Shown here piece after piece: positions 1-9,348 of a DNA stretch of 20,172 bases. Source of the DNA: Strongylocentrotus pallidus. Its lineage: Eukaryota > Echinodermata > Echinoidea > Camarodonta > Strongylocentrotidae. The notes under the pieces are model-generated. The model saw nothing but the letters and a program-made list of their open reading frames with translations, was not told the DNA's origin and did not search any database. The stretch is taken from NCBI GenBank assembly GCA_030265145.1, contig JARBES010000125.1:13748252-13768423 (forward strand). The letters run 5' to 3'. The translations under genes were made by a program, and so were the position numbers. Every line of letters starts with the position of its first letter. The stretch's first letter is position 1.

Positions 1-102
1 TTAAAGTTTAGGTGTTGGGTTTGGGAGTCAAAATAGTGGAAAAAAGAACAGAAAAAAAGTTTAAAAACAATGAAAGAGAAAAAAAATCATCAAAACAAGA
101 GG

Positions 103-285
103 TATACCACACTGTGGTAGACTATGTGGTTGATACCACAATGTGGGCCACATGTAATGTCGGGACATGTGGTAACGTTGTGGTACATGTCCCAAAATAA
201 CATGTGGCCCACCTGTCGTAGCACGCTGTGTACCACACTGTGTTTGACTATGTGGTACACAGTGTGGTCCGCTATGTGGTAACAC
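103..285. repeat. Foldback (nested inverted) repeat
   Basis: A dyad made of two nested perfect arms. GTGGGCCACATGT at 143-155 pairs with ACATGTGGCCCAC at 200-212, and GGGACATGT at 162-170 pairs with ACATGTCCC at 185-193. The unpaired parts are symmetric 6-nt spacers and a 14-nt centre around AACGTT. Outside the arms the pairing continues imperfectly through repeated ACTGTGGTA and TATGTGGT words; GACTATGTGGT occurs at 119 and again at 246. It resembles a MITE or foldback element. I saw no coding potential or clear target-site duplication. Confidence 0.7.
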
Positions 286-286
286 T

Positions 287-565
287 GTGATTGTTCCATA
301 TGGGAGTGTTTATACCGAGTTGTCAAGTAATGAAGTTGTCAGTGTGTTTAATAGTTCATTACATAATGTTTACGGAAAACATTTACCTCTAAATAATAAG
401 GATAAACCTTCGATAACATGTAAAGTCAAACAACTTCTAAAGGATAGGAATAAGGCCAAAACAAAACAAGATCATGCTAGTGGGTATCTGTGCGTAATCG
501 TGTTAAATTCTCTCTTGAATGCCTTGATACACCTGGCCATTACGACTTAGTGAAATCAATGGTAG
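287..565 (+). mobile_element. LINE remnant: endonuclease-RT linker region
   Basis: The open frame from 287 reads SVYTELSSNEVVSVFNSSL, then VYGKHLPL, then CKVKQLLKDRNKAK. This is the pattern that links the endonuclease and reverse transcriptase in CR1/L2/jockey-type LINEs (a V..F...L line, a P-L stretch, then K.LL..RN.A). A neighbouring frame continues with RNRVKFSLECLDTPGHYDLV, which fits the next part of the same region, so the copy is frameshifted and dead. No endonuclease catalytic part is visible upstream. Family assignment rests on motif memory only. Confidence 0.6.
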
Positions 566-850
566 CTAGATAGGCGTAATATCGTTAAAGCTACACCTTA
601 TTGAAAGACGATCTAGTGAATATTACAGTGTGGGATTAGCGTTACGTTTGAAAATTTATCCAAGTGTCAAATCATCAACGTACTTCCACCGAGCCTCCTA
701 ATCACATACTGCATCATTACCAAGAATCAGAAACAAAACCGAGCCTAACTTGGTACCCTGCGGTACGCCACAGGATACCTGCGATAAGGGAGAGTGACAA
801 TCATATACCTTATTTCACTCAGTACGGATAGTTAGGAAGCTGCAAATGAT
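566..850 (-). mobile_element. LINE remnant: reverse transcriptase core, inverted
   Basis: On the minus strand the frame running down from about 850 reads FLTIRTE, a stop, NKVYDCHSPLSQV, then CGVPQGTKLGSVLFLIL, then GNDAVCD, a stop, EARWK, and the catalytic YVDD at 682-671, followed by LTLG. GVPQG.LG..LFL and Y.DD are diagnostic of non-LTR reverse transcriptases. The weak continuation NANPTL.YSLDRL runs to about 590. Internal stops show a decayed copy. It is opposite in direction to the LINE pieces on both sides. Confidence 0.85.
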
Positions 851-889
851 TGGGAATATCGATCTATCGAACATCCTAATACAATTAGC

Positions 890-1230
890 TTGTTGACTAT
901 AAAATCGAATTATGTCATTCCCTACTATCTCTCTCTTTCTCTTTCTCTCATTGTACCTCCCCTTTTCTCTCATCCTCTCTGTTTCTACCATTTCGCTCTG
1001 TCTTTCTCCCTTTTATGTGCTATACACCTTCCCCTGCTCTTGTATATATCCTGTCATTTAATGTATATAAACGAGCGCAATATAAATATTATGTATTGTC
1101 ATTATGTAACTGATTTATTTACTATGCTTTGTAATAATATTGTACATGTATATACGTCACTGTTTATAAATGGACCCTTTCGGCTTTGTGCTACTGGTCG
1201 ATCATTATATACCAATAAATAAAATGAAAT
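890..1230 (+). mobile_element. Probable LINE 3' end with AATAAA tail
   Basis: A CT-rich stretch (about 925-1010) is followed by T- and A-rich sequence, then the short GC-balanced block TGGACCCTTTCGGCTTTGTG near 1170-1190, then CAATAAATAAAATGAAATAA. This looks like the 3' untranslated end of a CR1/L2-type LINE in plus orientation. The whole stretch could also be unrelated intergenic sequence. No protein piece is recognisable here. Confidence 0.4.
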
Positions 1231-1297
1231 AAATACAATTATTTAGAAGTCCTAATGGATTAACGGTTGATTCGTTATTTACAAAAAATGATAACAG

Positions 1298-1585
1298 AAA
1301 TAGATGACGGGAAACTAGGTGTTCTGGCCGAGGCCATCGAAACTGAACAGCACATGGAAGCCTTGGGTCGTGCACTTGGCTTTACCGCTGCGGAGATAAA
1401 CCGGTATGCCGCCACAAACCGGAAAGGGAACAGGACGACAACTAAAGGAACAACGTTCATGCTCCGTGATTGGAGACAGGAGGTTGGGGCACACAATCAG
1501 CTACAAAGGCTAACAGAAGCTCTCAACAAGGCTGGACTAGTCATGCTGGCAGATACACATTTGATGAACGCCGATCCTAACGAAG
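1298..1585 (+). CDS. Gene 1 exon 1: death domain 1
   Basis: 288 nt, acceptor ataacag at 1291-1297, donor GAAG/GTAACC at 1586, phase 1 at both ends. The 96-codon frame contains LAEAI, ALGRALGFTAAEINRYAATN, TKGTTFML, RDWRQEVG and LTEALNKAGLVMLAD, the helix pattern of a death domain with its central Trp. The acceptor has a poor pyrimidine tract, and an in-frame ATG at 1288 sits in an A-rich context, so this could instead be the first coding exon, opening M-I-T-E. Equal length and phase with exon 2 favour the splice acceptor. Confidence 0.85.
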
Positions 1586-4500
1586 GTAACCTTTGACCAG
1601 CTTGAGAAGGCTCAGTATTGAATGATCGCGCTTCCACGTCATTCTGTGAGGCTCTTTAGCACCTTGTCGAGCAACTATTTTACTTATGCATTCGGTATAT
1701 TGGTCCATGTTTGTATAAACGACTGGGCGCATTTTTTTGTATTCGACCGCGCTGTTTTTTAAACAAATTAGAAACATTTTACATGTAATGTGTGTCCAAT
1801 ATTAATTTCTTAGTTAATTGTTGTACGCAACCGTTAGTGAGTTCTCAGCATGACCTAAGACGATGTTAACTCATAGCCTACCATAAGGCTGCATGCACGA
1901 TATTGTTATAGTGCTTTGTACACGCGAGCAAGCTACAGCTTCTCTGCTTCGTGCATGTTTGCACGCATTCGTAATAGCAGTTATTGTTCATGCCCATTGG
2001 ACCGTGCCTAGTGTTTTACACGCGTTATTGATAGTACCATCGCGTTAATCCGATTATCTCGTTATAAACTTGGCATTGGGGGGATTTGTGGCTTGGCACA
2101 ATGGGATTAGCCCTGTGGCAGGATAAGAGTTAAAGAGCCTTGCAAAAGAGACGCAAACGCATGTCCATGTAATAGTGTGGTTTCCTGAAGCTATTGATGG
2201 TCAACTCATGTGCAGTAACAACTTTTGTGCAAACCGCTCAGCAGTTATATTTTTCTTCATTATCTTATTTTCCGTCAGTGCTGCGTGCTTCGTAATAACA
2301 ACGTGGATAAATAAAACTCCCTCCGTCGGCCAAAGAAATGTTTAATTACACGCAATACCAGCAAATATATGTTTGCCCATATTATAATGTTTGCTTGTGA
2401 AACAAAAATGTCTCAATGAGACGTGTAAAAGTTAGGTACAAGCATAGGTTGACCTTACTTAAAATTCCTTTTCCCCCTATATTCCGACGGCTTGAACAGC
2501 TCTTCAGGAGAATGTACTCGTTGATATAGCCGAAGCGTTGGGAAATGAGGAGAACGTGGCGGAATTAGGCCGAGCGTTGGGTTTTTCTACGGCAGCATTG
2601 AACAGATACACAGAAACGAATAGGAGAGGGGACCGGATTACCTGTACAGGTACCAGGTATATGCTTCTGGACTGGCGGCAGAAGATCTCCCCAGGCGATC
2701 AGCATCAGAAGCTTAAAAAAGCCCTCACCGAGGCCAATCTTGAAGAGCTGAGTGACAAGTATCTTACAGAGGTACCCAAACCCGGAGGTGAGTGTGTGTG
2801 TGTTATTTGGGTTTTTACTGACTTGTATCAATCAGATACGATTATTACGTCTGGGGACCGATCTGTATAACGTCACCATTCAAAAGACACGACTCAGTCT
2901 CGAACCGGGGTCCGCTGAGTCACTTTGTAGTCGAGGACAGAGAGCTAAACGTACTACGGACATTCATTGTTAGACTAACGCAAATTTCCTTTGGCAAACA
3001 CTTGAGTAAATGTTTGAATTAACGCCTTGCTTAAGAAATAATTAAGTACACATTTGAAATACTTTCCCCAAAAATATAATTTCACGATATTTGCATGAAA
3101 TTTTGGCTAAGGGGCTAAACAGTCGGATGAAAGTACAATTATTGAACGCATGGGTGTGCGATAGCTAGCTTGAAATTGTTTTAAAGTGTACTTTTGATGC
3201 GCACTGTATTTCATGATTTTGGTCTCAGGAAACCCAAAGGTCGACCGTCAAGAAATGAGAGCTCCAAACGGCAGGATTGGGGATGAAACTTTCGAAGTTG
3301 AAGTTGATGAGTTCCAGACCTACGAATTTCGGTTCCCAACCAAACCTCTGAATGGGAAGGTGGTAGGATATCTTGCCTTTCTTCCTCAAAACATGCCACA
3401 ATCAAGGAAGCCTGTTCTCAACTTGGTCATCTATGACAATGTGTCAGTAATCAGGAAGGTGAGGCAGAAGAAAAAAGACAGAGTTTACAATTCATAGCAG
3501 TATAGAGTGTCCGTTTAGTCTTTGCCATATCATTTGGTCCAAAATGAAAGAAATGTTGCATAGCATGATAGAACGAACGCAAATACCAGCAATTTTTAAA
3601 TATATTTATATTGCAGTTCGCGAATAATAGTGATTTAATTGTGAGTAATCATCACAGTCTCTACATTTGAAATGTGGTGGAAAAACAATATCTTTATTTT
3701 TGTTTACAGTTTATTGGGCAAAATCTTGCCTAGCTATTACCCAACATGAGGGCGATTATGTGTCCAACCAACTATTGGGTAGATTAAAGATTTTGCATGA
3801 TTTACCCCGCGTTGGTTAAAAGAAAAATACCCAACTTTTTTACCAAAAAAATATACCAAATCAGAAATTCACTCAATCCTCACCATAATGTGTAGCATAT
3901 TAGACTCTAGTTGGGCAAATAAGTTGGATAAAATAGTATATATTATATCATATCATTATAAATAAAAGGACATTAGTGCCGCGAAATTTGTACAACATCG
4001 ATTTGCCCAGTTACACCTACCCACCCAATTTTACCTTTCATGAGGTAACTTCATATAGTAAATGGTTGGGAGAAAATAACTAAATTATTGGACAAAATTT
4101 GCCCAACTTTTATTTGTCCAGTAGCATATGCCAAACTTTTTTTTACAGTATATATGTTCGCTTAAATTCTGCAACGTTCTGTAATATCGGTGGATGTAAT
4201 GAAAAATTGTAATTGATATCTTAACATAAAGGGATAGAAAATAGGATTTCTTGTTGACATTTTAGGAAGAAAACTAATTTAGAAAATAAGAAAAATGCTG
4301 AACATACATGCGAATTGTACGATAGATAAAATGATCAGTTGAAACTTATCACACGGCCAGTTTCATACATTATCGGCACTTCCTACTTCAACCCCAGGCC
4401 AACCGCCAGATCCTAACCATAACCCTAACCGCAAATCTTACTCCAAAAATATTGCAACATTTCCAAAGTCTTTTTAACGAACTAAAGCCCAAAGTAATAA

Positions 4501-6017
4501 TCGTTGTCGTAGGCCAATTTGGGGGTCACCAATGGGGAGATGTTTTATGGTATATATAAGATGATTTTCAATGATTTGTTAACATTATTTCTATTACTAT
4601 CATCATCATCAGTACTATTATTAAATGTATTGTTATTGTTATTACAATTATTCAATTTGTAACAGGGTTTATGTGACAAGATGGCTGCGAAGGGACGTAT
4701 CAGCCGAGATATCGAGAGACTTTTTTTCATCGAATCTTCTATTCAGAACAGCTTGGATATATCATGCAGAATGGATGAAACAGATGAAGATTTGAGAGAG
4801 GTAAAACAAAAAAATCATTAGGTCAGATCGGGACCACGTTGCATAAAACCTTCCGTTAATGATAACTTTGGCACTAATGACAACAACACTCACCAGTCAA
4901 TCATGTCAAGGTGTCCACGGAAGTTACCATTAATGGCAAAGTTATTATCAATAGTAGGTTTTGTGCTGGAAAACTAGCATACGTCTATCAGATATGCACT
5001 ATGGAAGGTGGACATGGACAGAGGGAGAGAGAAAAAGAAATGGAGTAAGGAAAAAACAAATAAAGAGAAAGTGAAAGAGAATGAGGTTACTTAAACTGAA
5101 ATAAAGAAAGAGAGCCAGAGAGAAAGAGATAGGGATTGAAAAATAGATTTAGAGGGATAAATGAACAGAGCTGTAGAGAGATTAAAAAAAAGAGAAAGAG
5201 TGATAGGGAGATAAACAAAGAGGGATACATAGATTAAAAAAGAGAGTGACAGAGAAGAAGAAAGGCGGCCAGGGTGGTTAAAAATTGCCACATATAAGAT
5301 ACTCACAATCTCTTTTATTCTCCCTTTCTCTCTCTGTGTGTCTTTCTGTCTCTCTCCAACTCGCTTTATGTTTATATCTCACTCCTCTCTTTTCGTCTCT
5401 ATTTCTATTTGCCCTCGACCATCTTTAGAATATCTCCTTGTCGGATCTAGGTCTCGGACAGAGTATCCTGGACTTCACCTTAGATTTTAATCACTTATCA
5501 ACAAATGACAGCAACGTGAAAGTAACACTAACACATGGAAAAAGAAGTCGCAACAGCATCTTTGTTGTCGATATGAAAGGTATATGATGCGTATCCCTTT
5601 TTTTATTGATATATTATATGAACATGTGCGACCTAGGCCCCGTCTTATGTGACTTTTAAGCAAAACCAAGTCAATTTCCTTTCATTCTGATAATTCCAAA
5701 ACGTCTCAGTACACATCACGTCTTGTTCACTTCATTTTTCAACATTTATACATCCACACAATCATGCATACACACAAACGCACAAGTAAAAATTACATAA
5801 AATGTTTGCCAACATTTTGATTTATGAACGAAAGTTTAAATACTCTCCTAACAAACTATGGAAGTACGATAACATGACAAACTGACTCTCTTAAGCATTT
5901 ACAGCCCTGTCTTGCCTACTATAGAATAATATTATGTCTCATAGGTTGTTTGATTGTTTATTTTCTTCTTTTTTCCGCGTAGGTAACGCAACGACAACAG
6001 CTTGGGGAAGCGATTGA
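1298..6017 (+). CDS. Gene 1: tandem death-domain protein with novel C-terminal module (six exons, 5' end uncertain)
   Basis: Six exons join in phase: 1298-1585, 2500-2787, 3229-3458, 4666-4800, 5429-5579 and 5983-6017 (TGA at 6015-6017). They give about 375 residues. Residues 1-96 are death domain 1 and 97-192 death domain 2, both with the LGRALGF core and the conserved DWRQ tryptophan. Residues 193-375 form a module with alternating hydrophobic strands that I cannot assign. No signal peptide or membrane segment is visible, so a cytosolic adaptor role is likely. Death domains bind one another in apoptotic and innate immune complexes; that is family knowledge, not evidence for this protein. 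The 5' end may lie left of the window or at the ATG at 1288 (378 residues). No canonical AATAAA was seen within about 250 nt after the stop. A diverged copy of the C-terminal module lies downstream at 13371-19818. Confidence 0.82.
1586..2499 (+). other. Gene 1 intron 1
   Basis: 914 nt between the two death-domain exons. It contains only a weak 9-bp inverted repeat (GCATGCACGA at 1891, TCGTGCATG at 1949) and a G-rich patch near 2075-2125. I saw no coding remnant or recognisable transposon. It ends with the pyrimidine-rich stretch ccttttccccctatattcc and the acceptor aacag at 2499. Confidence 0.7.
2500..2787 (+). CDS. Gene 1 exon 2: death domain 2
   Basis: 288 nt, phase 1-1, acceptor cttgaacag, strong donor GGAG/GTGAGT. 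It encodes LVDIAEALGNEENVAELG, then RALGFSTAALNRYTETN, then MLLDWRQKI and LKKALTEANLEELSD. It aligns with exon 1 over all 96 codons without a gap; I count 40 identical residues. A tandem exon duplication is the simplest origin. An alternative AG eight bases downstream (2507) would break the phase, so 2500 was chosen. Confidence 0.87.
3229..3458 (+). CDS. Gene 1 exon 3: start of the C-terminal module
   Basis: 230 nt, acceptor ttttggtctcag, donor GGAAG/GTGAGG, entering in phase 1 and leaving in phase 0. It encodes a basic linker (GNPKVDRQEMRAPNGR), then alternating hydrophobic strands FEVEVDEFQTYEFRFP and GKVVGYLAFLPQN, then PVLNLVIYDNVSVIRK. This looks like a beta-sandwich-type fold; I do not recognise the family. 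The GYLAFLP strand has a clear counterpart, GFMGFLP, in gene 2 exon 2. The frame stays open for 13 codons past the donor, so an intron-retained short form ending at 3497 is conceivable. Confidence 0.82.
3703..4152. repeat. TTGGGC-rich dispersed repeat (MITE-like)
   Basis: Within gene 1 intron 3. The words TTGGGCA, TTGGGTA and their complements TGCCCAA and TACCCAA recur at least eight times in 450 bp. The left end carries TTTACAGTTTATTGGGCAA and the right end TTTGCCCAAC then TTTTTTTTACAGT, so the ends are only loosely inverted. The same words cluster again at 11039-11100, which argues for a dispersed family rather than chance. Confidence 0.5.
4666..4800 (+). CDS. Gene 1 exon 4
   Basis: 135 nt, phase 0-0, acceptor ttgtaacag, donor GAGAG/GTAAAA. 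It encodes 45 residues including the strand-like RLFFIESSIQNSLDISCRM and an acidic end DETDEDLRE. It occupies the same position and phase as gene 2 exon 3 (42 codons); the sequence similarity between them is weak. An internal ATG at 4681 has no special context. Confidence 0.78.
4834..4969. mobile_element. MITE in gene 1 intron 4
   Basis: About 136 bp with imperfect terminal inverted repeats. The left arm has GCATAAAACCTTCCGTTAAT then GATAACTTTGGCACTAATG; the reverse complement of the right arm has GCACAAAACCTACTATTGAT then AATAACTTTGCCATTAATGG. There is no coding capacity. It fits a non-autonomous DNA transposon. No target-site duplication could be fixed by eye, so the superfamily is open. 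Confidence 0.65.
5005..5428. repeat. Purine-rich tract followed by pyrimidine-rich tract
   Basis: Positions 5015-5265 are almost purely A and G with many GAGA and AAAGAGA words. Positions 5308-5428 are rich in C and T (TCTCTCTC, TTTCTGTCTCTCTCC). The second half is the long pyrimidine tract in front of the exon 5 acceptor. The two halves could pair imperfectly in the transcript. Confidence 0.6.
5429..5579 (+). CDS. Gene 1 exon 5
   Basis: 151 nt, entering in phase 0 and leaving in phase 1; acceptor catctttag after a very long pyrimidine tract, donor AAAG/GTATAT, which is off-consensus. It encodes ISLSDLGLGQSILDFTLDF, then STNDSNVKVTLTHGKRS, then IFVVDMK. Gene 2 exon 4 has the same phases, a matching LYAVV end and a GTATGG donor. 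An alternative acceptor at 5450 would shift the frame and was rejected. Confidence 0.8.
5983..6017 (+). CDS. Gene 1 exon 6: terminal coding exon
   Basis: The acceptor lies after a strong tract, ttttcttcttttttccgcg then tag. Entering in phase 1 it encodes GNATTTAWGSD then TGA at 6015-6017. The short length and the final SD parallel the last exon of gene 2, which ends FD before its stop. The exon is too short to stand on its own; the support is phase, acceptor quality and that parallel. Confidence 0.7.
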
Positions 6018-6538
6018 TTCGGCATATGACTTATGTGCTAATCCTAAAACACCAGCTGAAAGACCTTCGATACACACAATTAGGCAAATTTCAATATCGC
6101 ATAACATAAGTTAAAGCTTGGATGGTTTCTGACCTGAAATTGTGTTTAACTCGTGCCAAAGTGAAAAAAGGAGATATCACTGAAAAGCCCTTTCTTTGCT
6201 TTCTTACATTAAACAAAATAATCATATACACTTAAATAATTAATATATATCAGGTATGTTTTTTTTTGTTTTTATTGTTCCACCTTCACATAACAATGTT
6301 GTCTCAAACATAAGAGTTAACAAGAGAATGCGTAATTGTAAAACAATGAAAGACACGTAACATAGAGAAATGATATGGAAGCAAAGCTTTTAAAGTTATA
6401 GGTTACATAATAATATAGCAAAATATTGTAGCTGAATTCCATAGCAATATAGGCAGACGTAAAACAAAAGTTGGAATCTCTGATAAATTAGCATTATGAA
6501 TAACATGCAAACCCAGAGGCAGTACAGTAACGTTATGA
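6018..6538. other. 3' flank of gene 1, no gene seen
   Basis: AT-rich sequence holding the probable 3' untranslated region of gene 1. I found no canonical AATAAA near the stop; AAATAATTAATATATA at 6234-6249 is the nearest A/T-rich signal. Only T-runs and short AT repeats are present. Confidence 0.5.
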
Positions 6539-6925
6539 ATGTAGCCGTGGTATGTATCGTCTGCTTAAGACGGCGGTGCATTTAATACTCACATCATTTT
6601 AAAAAGACTTAACACCCTTCTAGCAGACGATGTAGCCATGGTATACATGCATCTACATTTGTGTGAAGAATGCGTATGCGAGCTCGGGTTGGTGTGTATT
6701 CTAAGAAAATAACATGTATATTTATGGTATGTAGCTGTGGTATCTATGTATCAACATTTGTGTGAGGGATGGGCATATGGTCCCTGGGAAGGTGTGTGTT
6801 TTAAGGAAATATGGTGTATATACATACGGTATGTATCCATTGTACATATGTATATTCATTTTTTGTGACGGACTCATGGCTGGGGTGGGTGAGTGTTTTA
6901 GGGAAATTGCTGTAAAAAGAAAAAC
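6539..6925. repeat. Minisatellite, ~100-bp units
   Basis: Three diverged units begin at 6630, 6729 and 6831, each opening ATGTA(G/T)C, with TGGTAT or TTGTAC, then an ACATTTGTGTG-like block, then a GGTGTGTNTT or GGTGAGTGTTTT block. The spacing is 99 and 102 bp. A partial unit at 6539 shares only the first ~20 bases. An open frame across units 2 and 3 is incidental. Confidence 0.65.
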
Positions 6926-8815
6926 AAATAATAAGGGGCAAGTCCACTCTAAAGGTAACTTACTTAAAATCTAAGCATAAAAAGCAGACAAACCGATCAA
7001 AAAAGGTTCGAGCAAATTCGGATAACTAATACAAATCTATGAATTTTCGTTCCGTTCCATGTGATTCTATACTTTCGTATAGCATTTCGTTCTCAACGAT
7101 TGCAGTATTCTGCTACCCACTTGTTGTTTTGTATGGAAATGTTTCTTCATTCTGCTAATTATGTAGTAATGGTTCTTAAAATCATAAAGTCACACACAGT
7201 CAAGTTTGCAATAATGTACTTATATTATATATTGTTCTGTTAATATCATTAAACAACTATGACGGGAACCGTTTGGAAAACAGATGAACATTCAATAGGA
7301 CAAAGGGAAGATGAACGTTAACATAATTTGTTTTCGTACTAAAAAATAAACTCATGAAATTGTTGTAAAGCATACATGCATAAGGGTTCAGTATACGATC
7401 TATCCGCGCTAATATTAACCAAGCTGTTATACATAGTACATCCTACAACGAGAACGGATAGGTCGGCAAATGATGGATAAATCTATTGCATCTTCTTCTT
7501 ACAAAAACAGAAAAAAAACACAAAGAAGATATAAATGAAAACGTACGATTGTATCACTAAATGTATCCCACTTGACTGCGTTCAACTAAGTATTTGAATA
7601 TGATGTTAAAGTGTGTTAAATCGTTATATTTGTATACTAATTTATACACCTTTGTTGGTCTTCATATAATCTTGATTCATGCGTTCGCTGGAATTGTTGA
7701 GACACACAATTTCCTTGTATCGACTGCTGATTTTCTTTCTGGTTTTATGACTCATCACATCGGTTTTGATAGGTACCTCTGTATTCAAGGTCTAGAAACG
7801 AAACAACTTGTATTAGGAAAATAATCAATTAAATCAAACTAAACAGAATTGGATCACAGAAATCTGAAGTATGCCTGATATTGTAACAAACAGCTTGACA
7901 ACGTTATACCGCAAAGTAAAACGAAGGAATATATATATATATACATAAATATGTATATCTAATTATCTGAAAATTGTATTTAGAATAATCGATATTTCGA
8001 ACCCGTTGCCTGCTGGCACAGGGTAGATTGTTGTCGTATGCCTCGGGGTAATATATAGTAATCCGGTGGTCGATGGTTAAGATGATATTGTGTTGACGAC
8101 GTTTGTAAGAGTGTTTGGTCGTTTTGTGTGAAATAAAGTCAAACAATAAACAACAACAACAACATATCCCTTTTCTCTTTTCAACATTGCTTTGATTAAG
8201 AGGCATGTTGAGTTCTTGGAATGATTGAAATATAATTTGTGATTTTGTTTCCGTTATGTCAGTGTTGAAGTGTGTTTCTAAAAGTTGTGTAGGCCGATAT
8301 GATAGGCCCTATACATTTCTGTATACTTTACAGTTAACTGTTAGCAAGACTGGGCCATTTAAAAAAGAAATCCTTTTGAAGATTCCCAAATCTAGCAATA
8401 TAAAGCAATTTGTATGTGGTACATGAACACATTTTTGATAAATCTAAAATTATCTTGGTTTTAATATAATCAGATAATTGAGGGAAACACTAAGTGAAAG
8501 TTTTAGTAATTCGTTTCAGAATAGGAGAGCTATAAATTTTAGAATTTGTCATCATTGAAACACAAATTTTCAACATTGTCCCCTGTCTTGAAACGTTTGC
8601 CAAAAGTAATACGGAATGACATATCTCACTAGCCTTCGGTCTCGTTATTGGCTTAGTTGCCTTGTGAGTACCCGCTAGATCAGTATTGTGGGCTATCGGG
8701 CTGTTTGGCCCTTGCCTATTTATAGGACTCTCATGTTTTAACAAGTTCAAGTGGCATTGATTATGTTGTTTTAATGTCTATAATTACTTGGGTTTTTAGT
8801 TGAAAGAAACAGCTG
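6926..8815. other. Intergenic, no gene recognised
   Basis: AT-rich intergenic DNA. Short open frames at 7061-7243 and 7594-7824 have no splice or domain support. It contains (TA)n at 7929-7944 and (CAA)n at 8146-8163. A block at 8620-8715 has balanced base content (ending CTATCGGGCTGTTTGGCCC) and may be an old transposon piece, but I could not identify it. Confidence 0.5.
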
Positions 8816-8846
8816 GCGCGCGCGAAAGAGAGAAAGAGAGAGAGGC

Positions 8847-8877
<31 letters not shown>

Positions 8878-8922
8878 AGGGAGAGACAGAGAGAGATGAC
8901 CGGGGAAAAAAAGGGGGGGGGG
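8816..8922. repeat. GA microsatellite with CGCGCGCG edge and G-run
   Basis: GGCGCGCGCG is followed by about 60 bp of (GA)n with GG interruptions, then AAAAAAAGGGGGGGGGG. This is simple sequence. Confidence 0.9.
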
Positions 8923-9030
8923 TGACGGAGACATTTAAATAAACGAGACCGAGAGCAGACCGTGGGATCTAAACAAAATCATTGGAGTAGATTTGTAGAT
9001 AAAGAAGAGATACACAGTGACAAGGGTTTG

Positions 9031-9348
9031 AAGGGGAGTTTACAGATACAATCTGCGCATGGGCAGATAAAGGTCATTTGTACCAAAAAGGTAAAACCCA
9101 CAAAGATGAATACTGGATATGCGCTCATGAAAGTTATGTAACATTATTCATTTATGCACCAACGGTACATTCTATGATACGCAGGTGGAAGTATTCTTTT
9201 CAAGAGGGCAAACAAACGGTATTCATGAAGCACATCTAGGACTTTGGCAGTTATTATTCTAATATGCTCAAAGTGGAACTTCTCCATGCATAAAAGATCT
9301 GTTGATATTTTGGGTCATTTGTACCATGTGCTATCTGTAAACTCCCTT
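9031..9348. mobile_element. MITE-like element, 318 bp
   Basis: The left end AAGGGGAGTTTACAGATA (9031-9048) is inverted at 9332-9348 as TATCTGTAAACTCCCTT, 17-18 bp with one base of length difference. Inside, GGTCATTTGTACCA near each end is directly repeated. There is no coding capacity. Likely a non-autonomous DNA transposon; the flanking duplication is unclear. Confidence 0.6.

Noticed and set aside
1891-1957. 9-bp inverted repeat GCATGCACGA/TCGTGCATG in intron 1
   Set aside because: Short, widely spaced and without further pairing; expected by chance in this length.
4411-4431. Telomere-like CCTAACCATAACCCTAACC
   Set aside because: Too short and degenerate for an interstitial telomere; common within dispersed repeats.
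8490-8750. 86-residue minus-strand frame
   Set aside because: No domain, no start context, and unlike the exon-style coding of this window; at most an old repeat.
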